From: JANOBD01 sp031411495
Lineage (GTDB): Bacteria > Planctomycetota > Phycisphaerae > Tepidisphaerales > Tepidisphaeraceae
Assembly: GCA_031411495.1 (NCBI GenBank)
Contig: JANOBD010000013.1
Coordinates: forward strand, 1 to 64,000
Direction of reading: 5' to 3'
Length of the DNA stretch: 64,000 nucleotides
The notes below the pieces were generated by a model. It worked only from the letters and a program-made list of their open reading frames with translations, ran no database searches and was not told where the DNA came from. A program made the position numbers and the translations under genes. Shown in pieces: positions 24,955 to 32,640 of the stretch (position 1 is its first letter; every line of letters starts with the position of its first letter).

Positions 24955-26880
24955 ATGGCAATCGCAATTCTCCCAGACGGTTCCAAGCGCGAGCTTCCCG
25001 ACGGCTCGTCCGTCTACAATCTCGCCGAGTCGATCGGCAAGGGCCTCGCCAAGGCTGCCATCGTCGGCAAGGTAGACGGCAAACTCGTCGACCTGTCTCA
25101 CAAGCTCACCGGCGAATCGACCGTCTCCATCGTCACCGACAAAGACCCGGATGCTCTTTACGTCATGCGCCACAGCACCGCCCACGTGATGGCACAGGCG
25201 CTGCGCCACCTCTACGGCAACGAGGTCCAGTACACCTACGGCCCCGTGCTGGAAGATGGCCGCTGGTTCTACGACATCCAGTTCCCCGAAGGCGTGCGCA
25301 TCACCCCGGACGATCTGCCGAAGATCGAGGCCGAGATGCAAAAGATCATCGCCGCCGACGAAGCGTTCAGCCGCAGTGAGTTCAACGCGGACGAAGCCAA
25401 GAAAATCCTTCGCGGCGAAAAGCAGCGGTTCAAGGATGAGCTGATCGACGAAGTCGTAGCCAAAGGCGAGAAGGTTTTCAGCATCTACAAGCAGGGCGAT
25501 TTCACCGACTTCTGCCGCGGCCCGCATGTGCCGAGCACCGGCCGGATCAAGTCGTTCAAACTGCTCAGCGTCGCCGGCGCGTACTTCCAGGGCGATGCAA
25601 CCCGCGAACAGCTCACCCGCATCTACGGCATCAGCTTTTTCGACAAGAAGCAACTCGACGCCTACACCATGCAGATCGAAGAGGCCAAGAAACGCGACCA
25701 CCGCTCGATCGGCCCGGCGCTCGGACTCTTCCATCAACAGCCGGAGGCCCCCGGCACCGTCTTCTGGCATGACAAGGGGTGGACCCTCTGGCGAATCGTC
25801 GAGAACTACATCCGCGATCGGCTGCGCAAGAGCGGCTATATCGAAGTGAAAACCCCGCAGATCGTGGATCGCGTTTTGTGGGAAAAGTCAGGCCACTGGG
25901 AGAAGTATGCAGACCTGATGTTCGTCACCGAGAGCGAGAAGCACACCTTCGCGCTCAAGCCGATGAACTGCCCGTGTCACATCCAGATCTTCAACCAGGG
26001 CACCAAGAGCTATCGCGACCTCCCGCTGCGCATGGCCGAGTTCGGGGCGTGTCACCGCAACGAGCCGGGCGGAACCCTGCACGGCATCATGCGCGTGCGC
26101 GCGTTCACCCAGGATGACGCTCACATCTTCTGCACAGAAGAGCAGATCGAGAGCGAAGTGATCGCGTTTAACAAGCTGCTCGTCGAGGTGTACAAGGATT
26201 TCGGCTTCACCGACATCAAGGTAAAGCTCTCGACTCGCCCGGAGAAGCGCGTCGGCAGCGACGAAGTGTGGGACCGTGCCGAAAAAGCGCTCGCCAAGGC
26301 GATGGAGACCATCCATGTGCCGTACGAAATTCAGCCCGGCGAAGGCGCGTTCTACGGCCCGAAGCTGGAGTACCAGGTGGCCGACGCGATCGGCCGCTTC
26401 TGGCAGCTCGGCACCATGCAGGTGGACTTCAACCTGCCCGAACGGCTCGGCGCCCGCTACGTCGGCGAAGATAACGCCGAGCATATCCCCGTCATGCTTC
26501 ATCGTGCGGTGCTAGGCTCACTCGAGCGGTTCCTGGGCATCCTGATCGAGAACTACTCGGGCGCGTTCCCGCTCTGGCTGGCGCCGGAACAGGTTCGCAT
26601 CCTGAGCATCAGCGAGAAGTTCAACGACTACGCCGCCAACGTCGCGGCCACCCTCGGCGTGGCGGGCATTCGCGTCGAGACCGATCTGCGGCCGGACAAG
26701 ATCGGCTACAAGATCCGCGAAGCGACCATGGCCAAGGTTCCTTACATGCTCGTGGTCGGCGAGAAAGAAGTCGCCGAGGGCAAGGTCGCCGTTCGTCATC
26801 GCACCGAGGGCGACAAGGGTGCGATGCCCGTCAACGATTTCTTCCGGCTCGTTAGCGAGGCGGTTGCCAGGCGGGCATGA
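24955..26880 (+). CDS. thrS: Threonyl-tRNA synthetase
   Basis: ThrRS charges tRNA-Thr with threonine in the cytoplasm. The 641-residue protein is full length: TGS domain (residues 1-63), editing domain with HSTAHVMAQAL and DFCRGPHVP, then the class II core with Zn-ligand region MNCPCHIQIF, motif 2 (EFGACHRNEPGG) and motif 3 region (HRAVLGSLERFLG), and the anticodon-binding domain (RPDKIGYKIREA). The start is the ATG at 24955; seven upstream codons fall within the repeat. No Shine-Dalgarno sequence is visible. Expression is probably controlled by the Thr leader and attenuator at 24687-24822. The usual infC neighbour is absent. Confidence 0.98.
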   Translation: MAIAILPDGSKRELPDGSSVYNLAESIGKGLAKAAIVGKVDGKLVDLSHKLTGESTVSIVTDKDPDALYVMRHSTAHVMAQALRHLYGNEVQYTYGPVLEDGRWFYDIQFPEGVRITPDDLPKIEAEMQKIIAADEAFSRSEFNADEAKKILRGEKQRFKDELIDEVVAKGEKVFSIYKQGDFTDFCRGPHVPSTGRIKSFKLLSVAGAYFQGDATREQLTRIYGISFFDKKQLDAYTMQIEEAKKRDHRSIGPALGLFHQQPEAPGTVFWHDKGWTLWRIVENYIRDRLRKSGYIEVKTPQIVDRVLWEKSGHWEKYADLMFVTESEKHTFALKPMNCPCHIQIFNQGTKSYRDLPLRMAEFGACHRNEPGGTLHGIMRVRAFTQDDAHIFCTEEQIESEVIAFNKLLVEVYKDFGFTDIKVKLSTRPEKRVGSDEVWDRAEKALAKAMETIHVPYEIQPGEGAFYGPKLEYQVADAIGRFWQLGTMQVDFNLPERLGARYVGEDNAEHIPVMLHRAVLGSLERFLGILIENYSGAFPLWLAPEQVRILSISEKFNDYAANVAATLGVAGIRVETDLRPDKIGYKIREATMAKVPYMLVVGEKEVAEGKVAVRHRTEGDKGAMPVNDFFRLVSEAVARRA

Positions 26881-26946
26881 GTCTGTGTTCCTTTTGTTGC
26901 AGGACGTCCTGGCGAAGTGCGTTCGAACTAGAGAAATGGAGAAGAT

Positions 26947-27216
26947 GTGAGTGGAACTGAAGGAAAACGGTACACGGTTCGAAAGATGTCAGAGGCGGAA
27001 CTCGCCGCGCGGCGAAAGGCAGAAAAAAAGGCCAAGGGAGAGGGGGTCGGCAGCGTACTGAAAGGGTGGCCGGGGCTCGTGATGGCGGCTGGGGGCCTTG
27101 TGATCGGCGCGGCACTGCTTCCGGTGAGCGTTCGACTCGCAGCCTGCACCGCCGGGTTCATGTTCGTGACCGGCTTGGCGTGGTTCATGCTCGGCGAGAA
27201 TCCGATGGCAGATTGA
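26947..27216 (+). CDS. Small two-helix membrane protein
   Basis: The 89-residue protein starts with a GTG at 26947 preceded by GGAGAAG. A charged N-terminal region (about 40 residues, ELAARRKAEKKAKGEG) is followed by two hydrophobic helices (WPGLVMAAGGLVIGAALLP and AACTAGFMFVTGLAWFML). I do not recognise a family. It lies 66 bases after thrS on the same strand and may be cotranscribed, but no functional link is evident. Confidence 0.7.
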   Translation: MSGTEGKRYTVRKMSEAELAARRKAEKKAKGEGVGSVLKGWPGLVMAAGGLVIGAALLPVSVRLAACTAGFMFVTGLAWFMLGENPMAD

Positions 27217-27240
27217 GCGCCGCCCGGAGTAACGACGAAC

Positions 27241-27266
27241 GAAGCCGCGCGAAAACGCGCGGCTTC
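27241..27266. terminator. Perfect hairpin between convergent genes
   Basis: GAAGCCGCGCG (27241-27251), AAAA, and CGCGCGGCTTC (27256-27266) form an 11-pair stem with a four-base loop. There is no T-run on either side. Its place between the convergent genes ending at 27216 and 27319 suggests a bidirectional transcription stop or mRNA end protector. Confidence 0.55.
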
Positions 27267-27318
27267 CAAGCCGTCCCCAACAGGCTTCGACGGCGACATT
27301 CGGTTTGCTCAACCGCCA

Positions 27319-27579
27319 TCACTGTCGCTGCCGTCGGGTCTGACGGTCATGTTCCATCAGCTTGCTGAACAATCCGAGGATGAGAAAGGTCGGTGCCCAG
27401 TGGCCGACGAACTCGGCGTCGCGATCGCGGCCGATCAGCTTGAGGCCAAGCGAGACGCCGATCGAGCCCAGCGCGCCCAGCAGATATGCATCAGCGGGGA
27501 TCTTGGATGCCGTCGTCTCGACCGAGTGTGCGGCGCTCTTGCCATATTCGGTCGCCGATTCGAACAAGCCATTTCGCAT
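27319..27579 (-). CDS. Small membrane protein downstream of SDR gene
   Basis: The 86-residue protein has a polar N-terminus and two hydrophobic segments (YLLGALGSIGVSLGLKLIG and APTFLILGLFSKLM), ending in a basic tail RQTRRQRQ. It starts 21 bases after the stop of the SDR gene, so the two form one transcript. No family recognised. The SDR itself has a C-terminal membrane region, so both products may sit at the inner membrane. Confidence 0.75.
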   Translation of the reverse strand: MRNGLFESATEYGKSAAHSVETTASKIPADAYLLGALGSIGVSLGLKLIGRDRDAEFVGHWAPTFLILGLFSKLMEHDRQTRRQRQ

Positions 27580-27600
27580 GTTGCCTCCGATTTCAGGTGA

Positions 27601-28752
27601 TTACTTGATGTAGGCTGAGAAGAGTTGTTTTGCGCTTTCGATCACGCGATCGAGCGCGCTGGTTGCACTGTCGCGATAGCTTTCGAGATCGAGATCGTCG
27701 GCGTACTCCTTGAGCCGCTCTCCGATCCGTCCACCGAAAGTCTCGCCCTTTTTCTGACTGCTGGCAACTTCATAAGCGATTGCCGCTGTCACGCCGACGG
27801 CGGCAGCCGCGAGCGTGAGCGCGGTCTTCGGGTTTGTGCGAATCCAGGTGTAGATGCTCGGCCGACCGCCAAAACCGCCCGTATCCTGATTCAACCCCAT
27901 TTCGCCGGTTTCCAGGCCGCTTTGGGCGTTTTCGTCCTTGGGCGTTTCAGACAATTGAGGCTTGTATTGCGTCTTGGCCATGAGTTTGTCGGTCAAACCG
28001 GGCAGGTGACTGCTGAGCAACCGGATGAGCCCGCCCCCCGAGCCAACCGAGAGGTCGCGCACCGGGTGCTCGGCCGCATAGAGGATGGCTCGCGCCACCG
28101 ATTCCGGCGTGTAGACCGGCGGCGGCGCGCTGGGGGCCACGCCGACCTTCGCCTTGGCGCGTTCGAAGAAGGGCGTATCGATGGCAGCGGGGGCGATGTT
28201 GGTGATGCTCACCGGGACATCGTCATGAAGCAGCTCGACGCGCACGCCATCCAGAAGCCCGACGACGCCGTGCTTGCTGGCGGCATAAGCCGACTGCAGC
28301 GGGAAGCTGACAGAGCCTTCGACCGAGCTGATGCCGATGAACGCGCCGCCCGCAGAACGCATTTTTTCGACTGCAATCTTCACGCCGTTAAACATGCCCA
28401 CGAGGTTGATGTCGAGCAGCTTTCGGAACTCGCTCGAGGTGACCTTGTCGTATTCCGAAACCATCCCGATGCCGGCGAGCTGAACCCACGTGTCAATTCG
28501 ACCAAAATGGGCGACGGCGTAATCTGCGAGCCCGCGGACCTGCGATTCATCAGCGGTGTCGGCGACATACTCGACGGCTTCGCCGCCCGCCTCTTTGATT
28601 TCAGAAACGATCGATTTGAGGCCTTCATGGCTTCGCGAGGCAACGACCACCTTGGCGCCTTTCTTGGCGAACTCGCGTGCGGCCACGCGGCCGATGCCGC
28701 TCGAGGCGCCCATCAGCACCACAACTTGATCATTAATCGGCTTAAGCTTCAC
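27601..28752 (-). CDS. Membrane-anchored short-chain dehydrogenase
   Basis: I start it at the GTG at 28752, preceded by AGGAG at seven bases; 25 upstream codons look non-coding. The 383-residue protein has an N-terminal classical SDR domain: nucleotide motif GASSGIG near residue 15, NAG replaced by LAGIG, and catalytic Ser plus YAASK near residue 160. After about residue 260 comes an unusual extension with a low-complexity linker, one membrane helix (LTLAAAAVGVTAAIAYEV) and an amphipathic tail. The same layout occurs in SDRs of several soil bacteria. Substrate unknown. Confidence 0.9.
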   Translation of the reverse strand: MKLKPINDQVVVLMGASSGIGRVAAREFAKKGAKVVVASRSHEGLKSIVSEIKEAGGEAVEYVADTADESQVRGLADYAVAHFGRIDTWVQLAGIGMVSEYDKVTSSEFRKLLDINLVGMFNGVKIAVEKMRSAGGAFIGISSVEGSVSFPLQSAYAASKHGVVGLLDGVRVELLHDDVPVSITNIAPAAIDTPFFERAKAKVGVAPSAPPPVYTPESVARAILYAAEHPVRDLSVGSGGGLIRLLSSHLPGLTDKLMAKTQYKPQLSETPKDENAQSGLETGEMGLNQDTGGFGGRPSIYTWIRTNPKTALTLAAAAVGVTAAIAYEVASSQKKGETFGGRIGERLKEYADDLDLESYRDSATSALDRVIESAKQLFSAYIK

Positions 28753-28944
28753 AACGCTCTCCTGCAAACATCCATGTTTCGAAAGACGAGATCGCAAGCT
28801 GGAAACCAGCTCCGCGCCCCGTTTCACCCGCGCACTCTAGGAGCGGGCCTGGACTCGTGGCATCAGGAAGTCGCCGATCCCATCATGGCATGTTCACTCA
28901 TAAGGGTGTCCTGGCGCATTGAACGGTCGTACACTGCGTGACCT

Positions 28945-29721
28945 GTGAGCCAAGATCCGCTAGACATCTGGAACCAGATCGCCAGCCACTGGGACGAGCA
29001 GGTCGGCGAAGGCAATGACTTTCAAAAGCAGCTCGTCATGCCGGCGACGACGCGGTTACTCGCGCCGACTGCGCGCGAACGAATCCTAGACGCGTGTTGC
29101 GGAAACGGAAACTATTCGCGTCGGCTCGGTCGGATGGGGTGTGAAGTTCTCGCCTTCGACGGCGCGGCGAAGTTCATACAGATCGCTGAAGCCAGGACGC
29201 AGGCGGCGGACGGATCCATCGAATACCGCGTCATCGATGCGTGCGACGAGGACGCGGTGAAGTCACTTGCACCGGCGGCGAGCTTTGATGCGGCCGTCTG
29301 CTCGTTTGCGGTGATGGATCTGCCGACCCTCTCACCGCTCTTTCGTGCGGTAAAAGCGCTGCTTACCCCGAGGGGCCGGTTCGTCTTCTCGTTCGGACAT
29401 CCGGCGTTTCACACCAACGAATCACAGATGGTTGCCCGCCAAAACCACGGCGAGGGGACACCGACGCAATTCTTCGGCGTCGAAGTCATCCGCTACGCGA
29501 GCGATTGGCCGCACAAATCGCGTGGCCTGCTGAACCAGCCCGAGGCGCACTGGATCTACCACCGCTCGCTCTCGACGATTCTGCGTGAGTGCTTCGAAGC
29601 CGGGTTCGTCGTCGACGGTCTGGAAGAGCCGACGTTCGAGCCCGACACACGGGCCCGCAGCCCGTTCGCGTGGGCGCGGAGAACGGAAATCCCTCCCGCG
29701 ATGGTGATTCGGTTGCGATAG
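28945..29721 (+). CDS. Class I SAM-dependent methyltransferase
   Basis: The 258-residue protein starts at a GTG (MSQDPLDIWNQIASHWDEQV) and has the methyltransferase motif I ILDACCGNGNYSRRL near residue 48, an acidic end to strand 2 (VLAFDGAAKFI), motif II (VIDACDED) and FDAAVCSFAVMDLPTLSP. It resembles the Methyltransf_11/25 group acting on small molecules. The divergent SDR gene starts 192 bases upstream. Substrate unknown. Confidence 0.88.
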   Translation: MSQDPLDIWNQIASHWDEQVGEGNDFQKQLVMPATTRLLAPTARERILDACCGNGNYSRRLGRMGCEVLAFDGAAKFIQIAEARTQAADGSIEYRVIDACDEDAVKSLAPAASFDAAVCSFAVMDLPTLSPLFRAVKALLTPRGRFVFSFGHPAFHTNESQMVARQNHGEGTPTQFFGVEVIRYASDWPHKSRGLLNQPEAHWIYHRSLSTILRECFEAGFVVDGLEEPTFEPDTRARSPFAWARRTEIPPAMVIRLR

Positions 29722-29754
29722 CAACATGCGTACGCCGCGACCGCGACACGCCAC

Positions 29755-30504
29755 TCACATCAGTCGGTTCAGGTTTTCAAAGCACGTCTTCGCTACCGAG
29801 AGCGAATCGACTCCGTAGCAGTCGTCCTGTTCGGCAACGCCGGTGTTCATGTCCAGTTCGCGGCAGGTGGCGAGAATCGAGGCAAAGTCGAGCCGACCCG
29901 TGCCGACGGGCGCGAACTTCGTCTTGTCCATTTTGTCCATGTCTTTCAGATGGACGAACCGCGTCCGTGTGCCGAGCTTCTTCAGGTACGCCACCGGATC
30001 GAGCCCGGCCCGCGCGATCCAGTAGAGATCGAGCTCGGCACCGAGCAGTTTTGGATCGGTATTGTTCCAGAGCACATCCATTGCCAACTGCCCGTCATAC
30101 ACCGCGAACTCGAAGTCGTGATTGTGATAGCTGAGCGTGAAATCGTGTTGCGAGACCGTCCTTGCGAGTGCGTTCAGCGAATCGGCAACCGACTTCCATT
30201 GATCGAGGCCCTTGCGTCGATCTTCGGCGAGCCACGGCACGATGAGATGCCGGTTGCCGAGCGTTTCGTGATCGCGCATGACCGCGTCGATATCGTTCTC
30301 GAACGCCTCGATCGGAATGTGCGCACCGGAAATTCGAACACGGAACGCGTCGCAGGCGCGCTTCACTTCGGCGGCGGTCGTGAGATTGCCATAGCCGGCG
30401 AGCTCGACGTTTCGATAGCCGATGGAGGCGGCGGCCTGGATCGCACCCGCAAAGTCGCGTGAGGTGTAGTCGCGAATCGTGTAGAGCTGAAGGCTGATGT
30501 CCAT
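29755..30504 (-). CDS. Sugar phosphate isomerase/epimerase (xylose isomerase-like TIM barrel)
   Basis: From the ATG at 30504 the protein is 249 residues: MDISLQLYTIRDYTSRDFAG, then IGYRNVELAGYGN, ISGAHIPIEAFEND, LSYHNHDFEF, GAELDLYWIARAG, RFVHLKDMDK. The His/Glu/Asp residues in these strand ends are the metal ligands of the AP endonuclease-2 superfamily. Planctomycetes carry many such genes for sugar and inositol catabolism. It stands alone here, convergent with the methyltransferase. Confidence 0.9.
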   Translation of the reverse strand: MDISLQLYTIRDYTSRDFAGAIQAAASIGYRNVELAGYGNLTTAAEVKRACDAFRVRISGAHIPIEAFENDIDAVMRDHETLGNRHLIVPWLAEDRRKGLDQWKSVADSLNALARTVSQHDFTLSYHNHDFEFAVYDGQLAMDVLWNNTDPKLLGAELDLYWIARAGLDPVAYLKKLGTRTRFVHLKDMDKMDKTKFAPVGTGRLDFASILATCRELDMNTGVAEQDDCYGVDSLSVAKTCFENLNRLM

Positions 30505-30679
30505 GGAGTCATCCCTGCTGAAGACGGCGGGCTTTGCAGCGCTCAAAATCCGCTGCGAATCTGACGGCCAGCGTCGTCATTTCGGCTGCAACGGAGGCTT
30601 TCGCCGAAACATACGTGCATGTGAAAAAGTTTTCATTCTTTTCGCGAACCGCCTTGGGATGGCGGCGTATTATCTGATG

Positions 30680-30747
30680 AATGGAGAGGCGCAAACCTCC
30701 TTCCCTGGGCGGTGCCGGTTGCCGAGAGGCCGGCATCGCCTTTTTTT
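30680..30747 (+). ncRNA. Candidate small RNA with its own terminator
   Basis: A TATTAT box (30668-30673) precedes a segment of about 68 bases that ends in a strong terminator: GGCGGTGCCGG (30708-30718) pairs with CCGGCATCGCC (30730-30740), followed by seven T. A smaller upstream fold GAGG/CCTC encloses GCGCAAA. No plus-strand gene lies within a kilobase upstream or downstream, so the terminator has no protein gene to serve. The GCAAA...GGTTGCCGA arrangement faintly recalls the c-di-GMP-I riboswitch core, but half of that motif is missing. Confidence 0.5.
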
Positions 30748-30763
30748 GCTTGCCGGATCGTCC

Positions 30764-31144
30764 TCATTCCATGTTCTGCACGATCCACCGCGTTACCGAA
30801 TCAACGCCAGCTTCATGCTGATTGGCAATTGAGATACTCAGAATGCGTCCCTTCTCCGATTCCAGCGCCAGACCCATCGTAGGCGGATCGCTCGCCAGCA
30901 CCATGTGGGTAATTGACCCGGCGTCCATTCGACGCACCTCGCCGCGACCGCCAGACACGGGCCCTTCGTATTCCAAGTAGGCGCGCCGGTGTTCGTCCAG
31001 TTCTTCCCATAGATCGCCAAGTCGCGGAGGCCAGTCCGGGCAACGGAATGTTGTGAGCGGGGCATCGGCTTCCATCTCGAACATGAAATCGAAATGCGGC
31101 GATGCGACGCCGGTGTGATGGAGGATGACGAAACGCAGGGACAT
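30764..31144 (-). CDS. Stand-alone LigD-type 3'-phosphoesterase domain protein
   Basis: The 126-residue protein matches the N-terminal phosphoesterase domain of bacterial NHEJ ligase D: FVILHHTGVASPHFDFMFE supplies the His and Asp ligands, and EGPVSGGRGEVRRMDAGS is the second conserved block. In LigD the domain trims 3' ends of DNA; here it is free of polymerase and ligase domains. Short versions of this family are common in planctomycetes. Neighbours (rpsI operon, sugar isomerase) do not suggest a pathway, and no Ku or LigD gene is visible. Confidence 0.8.
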   Translation of the reverse strand: MSLRFVILHHTGVASPHFDFMFEMEADAPLTTFRCPDWPPRLGDLWEELDEHRRAYLEYEGPVSGGRGEVRRMDAGSITHMVLASDPPTMGLALESEKGRILSISIANQHEAGVDSVTRWIVQNME

Positions 31145-31270
31145 TGGCGATGCCTGATGATGTCGAGCGGAGCGTATCCGCGAATGATCTGCTTTCGAAA
31201 TCGGCAGGCACGCCCTCTACAAGTCCGCCCGGGACGCCAGCGATGGGGCGAAGGGGAACCGCCAGCGGCC

Positions 31271-31304
31271 AAAACAAAAACGTCCTTCCGCATTCGGAAG
31301 GACG
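31271..31304 (-). terminator. Intrinsic terminator of rplM-rpsI
   Basis: On the minus strand CGTCCTTCCG and CGGAAGGACG form a ten-pair stem around a four-base loop, followed by TTTTTGTTTT. It starts 34 bases after the rpsI stop codon and reads in the same direction. Confidence 0.92.
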
Positions 31305-31337
31305 CTTGGGTTGATTCGTCTGGATCGGCGAAGCGAA

Positions 31338-31769
31338 TTATCGCTTGCTGAACTGGAACTTCCGGCGTGCACCGCGCTGGCCGTACTTCTTGCGTTCCTT
31401 CATGCGGCTGTCTCGGGTCATGAAGCCGCCGGTGCGAAGGGCAGGGTCGAGGCCGATGTCGTAGCGACGCAGGGCTCGGGCGAGGCCGAGGACGATCGCG
31501 CCTGCCTGGCTCGAAAGGCCGCCGCCGGTGCAGCGGGCGTGGACGTCGACCTTGCCGCCGAGATTGGTCACTTCGAGCGGGCCGAAGATGGCTTTGCGGT
31601 CGCGCTCGTTGACCAGATAGTCATTGAGTTCACGTCCGTTGATGCTGATTTTTCCGGAGCCGGCGCCGACGCGCACGCGGGCGACGGAGGTCTTCCGACG
31701 GCCGGTGCCCCAGAGATAAAGGGTCTTGGTGCCGGCGGGAGTTTCGAGGAGTTGAGTGGTTTCTGCCAT
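31338..31769 (-). CDS. rpsI: 30S ribosomal protein S9
   Basis: S9 is part of the small-subunit head; its C-terminal tail reaches the P-site tRNA. The 143-residue protein has the family features LWGTGRRKTSVARVRV, a central VDVHARCTGGGLSSQAGA block, and the basic C-terminus ERKKYGQRGARRKFQFSKR ending in Lys-Arg. It follows rplM on the same strand, as in most bacteria, but the 86-base gap contains an inverted repeat. An intrinsic terminator follows. Confidence 0.98.
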   Translation of the reverse strand: MAETTQLLETPAGTKTLYLWGTGRRKTSVARVRVGAGSGKISINGRELNDYLVNERDRKAIFGPLEVTNLGGKVDVHARCTGGGLSSQAGAIVLGLARALRRYDIGLDPALRTGGFMTRDSRMKERKKYGQRGARRKFQFSKR

Positions 31770-31775
31770 GTTCGT

Positions 31776-31852
31776 TCAGTGGTTAGTTGCTAGTGACTTG
31801 TGACTAGTTTCGCCGTTGCTAACAACTAGCAACCAGCCACTAATCACTGCTT
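31776..31852. repeat. Inverted repeat in the rplM-rpsI gap
   Basis: The left part carries gtggttagttgctagtgac and gtgactag; the right part carries ctaacaactagcaacc and gccactaatcac. They pair imperfectly into one long AT-richer hairpin inside the ribosomal-protein operon. Composition differs sharply from the flanking genes. It resembles the other simple-word hairpins in the window in form but not in sequence. Confidence 0.75.
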
Positions 31853-31855
31853 ATA

Positions 31856-32284
31856 CTAAATCTTCATCGCCTTGGGTTGCTGCGCCGAATGGGGGTGCTT
31901 GTCGCCCTTATAGATCTTGAGCTTGAGGAGCATGTCGCGGCCGAGCTTGTTCTTGGGGAGCATTCGCTTCACCGCAAGCTGCAGGAGCCGCTCGGGATGC
32001 TCTTCGATCATGCGCTTGTAGCTGTAGATGTGTCGGCCGCCGGCGTAACGGCTGTAGGTGTCGTACTCGATGTCGTTGGCCTTGTTGCCGGTGACACGGA
32101 CCTTTTCGGCGTTGAGCACGACGACATTATCGCCGCTCAACACGTGCGCCGTGTAGGTGACCTTGTGCTTGCCCTGGAGGATGACCGCGAGTTTGGCGGC
32201 CAGGCGGCCCAGGACCTGATCCGCGGCGTCCACAACATGCCAGTCCGACTTAATTTCGCCGGGTTTGGCGTGATACGTGCTCAT
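31856..32284 (-). CDS. rplM: 50S ribosomal protein L13
   Basis: L13 binds 23S rRNA early in large-subunit assembly. From the ATG at 32284 (GAGG six bases upstream) it is 142 residues: WHVVDAADQVLGRLAAKLAV, KHKVTYTAHVLSGDNVVVLN, then the conserved YKRMIEEHPERLLQLAVKRM and LPKNKLGRDMLLKLKIYKG. The 16 extra upstream codons are not needed. It heads the rplM-rpsI operon with a clear promoter upstream. Confidence 0.98.
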   Translation of the reverse strand: MSTYHAKPGEIKSDWHVVDAADQVLGRLAAKLAVILQGKHKVTYTAHVLSGDNVVVLNAEKVRVTGNKANDIEYDTYSRYAGGRHIYSYKRMIEEHPERLLQLAVKRMLPKNKLGRDMLLKLKIYKGDKHPHSAQQPKAMKI

Positions 32285-32363
32285 GTCTAACCTCAAAAAC
32301 GCGAATCCGAACGGACTCGACACGGGTACCACCCGCTCGCCGAGAAATTCGGGGAAGTCCGCC

Positions 32364-32391
32364 AGAGTAGCGGTTTAGGGGTTGCTGTCAA
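32364..32391 (-). promoter_or_regulatory. Promoter of rplM-rpsI
   Basis: On the minus strand TTGACA (32391-32386) and TACTCT (32369-32364) are 16 bases apart. The -35 is a perfect consensus match and the -10 keeps the T, A and final T. It lies about 80 bases upstream of the rplM start. Confidence 0.7.
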
Positions 32392-32486
32392 GATCGTGGA
32401 TTGTGTCTGAACCCACGAAAAACGTGGAATCTTATCGGAAATAGCGGTTCATAATACTCACAGATTGACTTGGTTAACCATTTTTC

Positions 32487-32561
32487 GTTTAGCCCGCAAG
32501 CCTGCTCCCGGCTCAAGTCCGCGCAGCGCAGCTGAAGGGCGAGCAGGCTCGCCGGCTAAAC
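32487..32561. repeat. Inverted repeat of the GTTTAGCC...GGCTAAAC type
   Basis: GTTTAGCCCGCAAGCCTGCTC at the left faces GAGCAGGCTCGCCGGCTAAAC at the right with one mismatch and one offset, forming a stem of about 19 pairs around a 33-base middle. It lies between the divergent rplM and glycosyltransferase genes. Another member of the scattered hairpin-repeat set. Confidence 0.75.
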
Positions 32562-32640
32562 AGTGTCGACCGATCGCGATCGTTCGTGTTTGCTGCCTCG
32601 TCCTTTGAATCCCCGTTGCGCTTGTGCCGATAATGAGTTC

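Noticed and set aside
30680..30747. c-di-GMP-I riboswitch
   Set aside because: Only the GCAAA and GGTTGCCGA parts are similar; the first half of the aptamer is missing and no downstream plus-strand gene exists. Kept only as a candidate small RNA.
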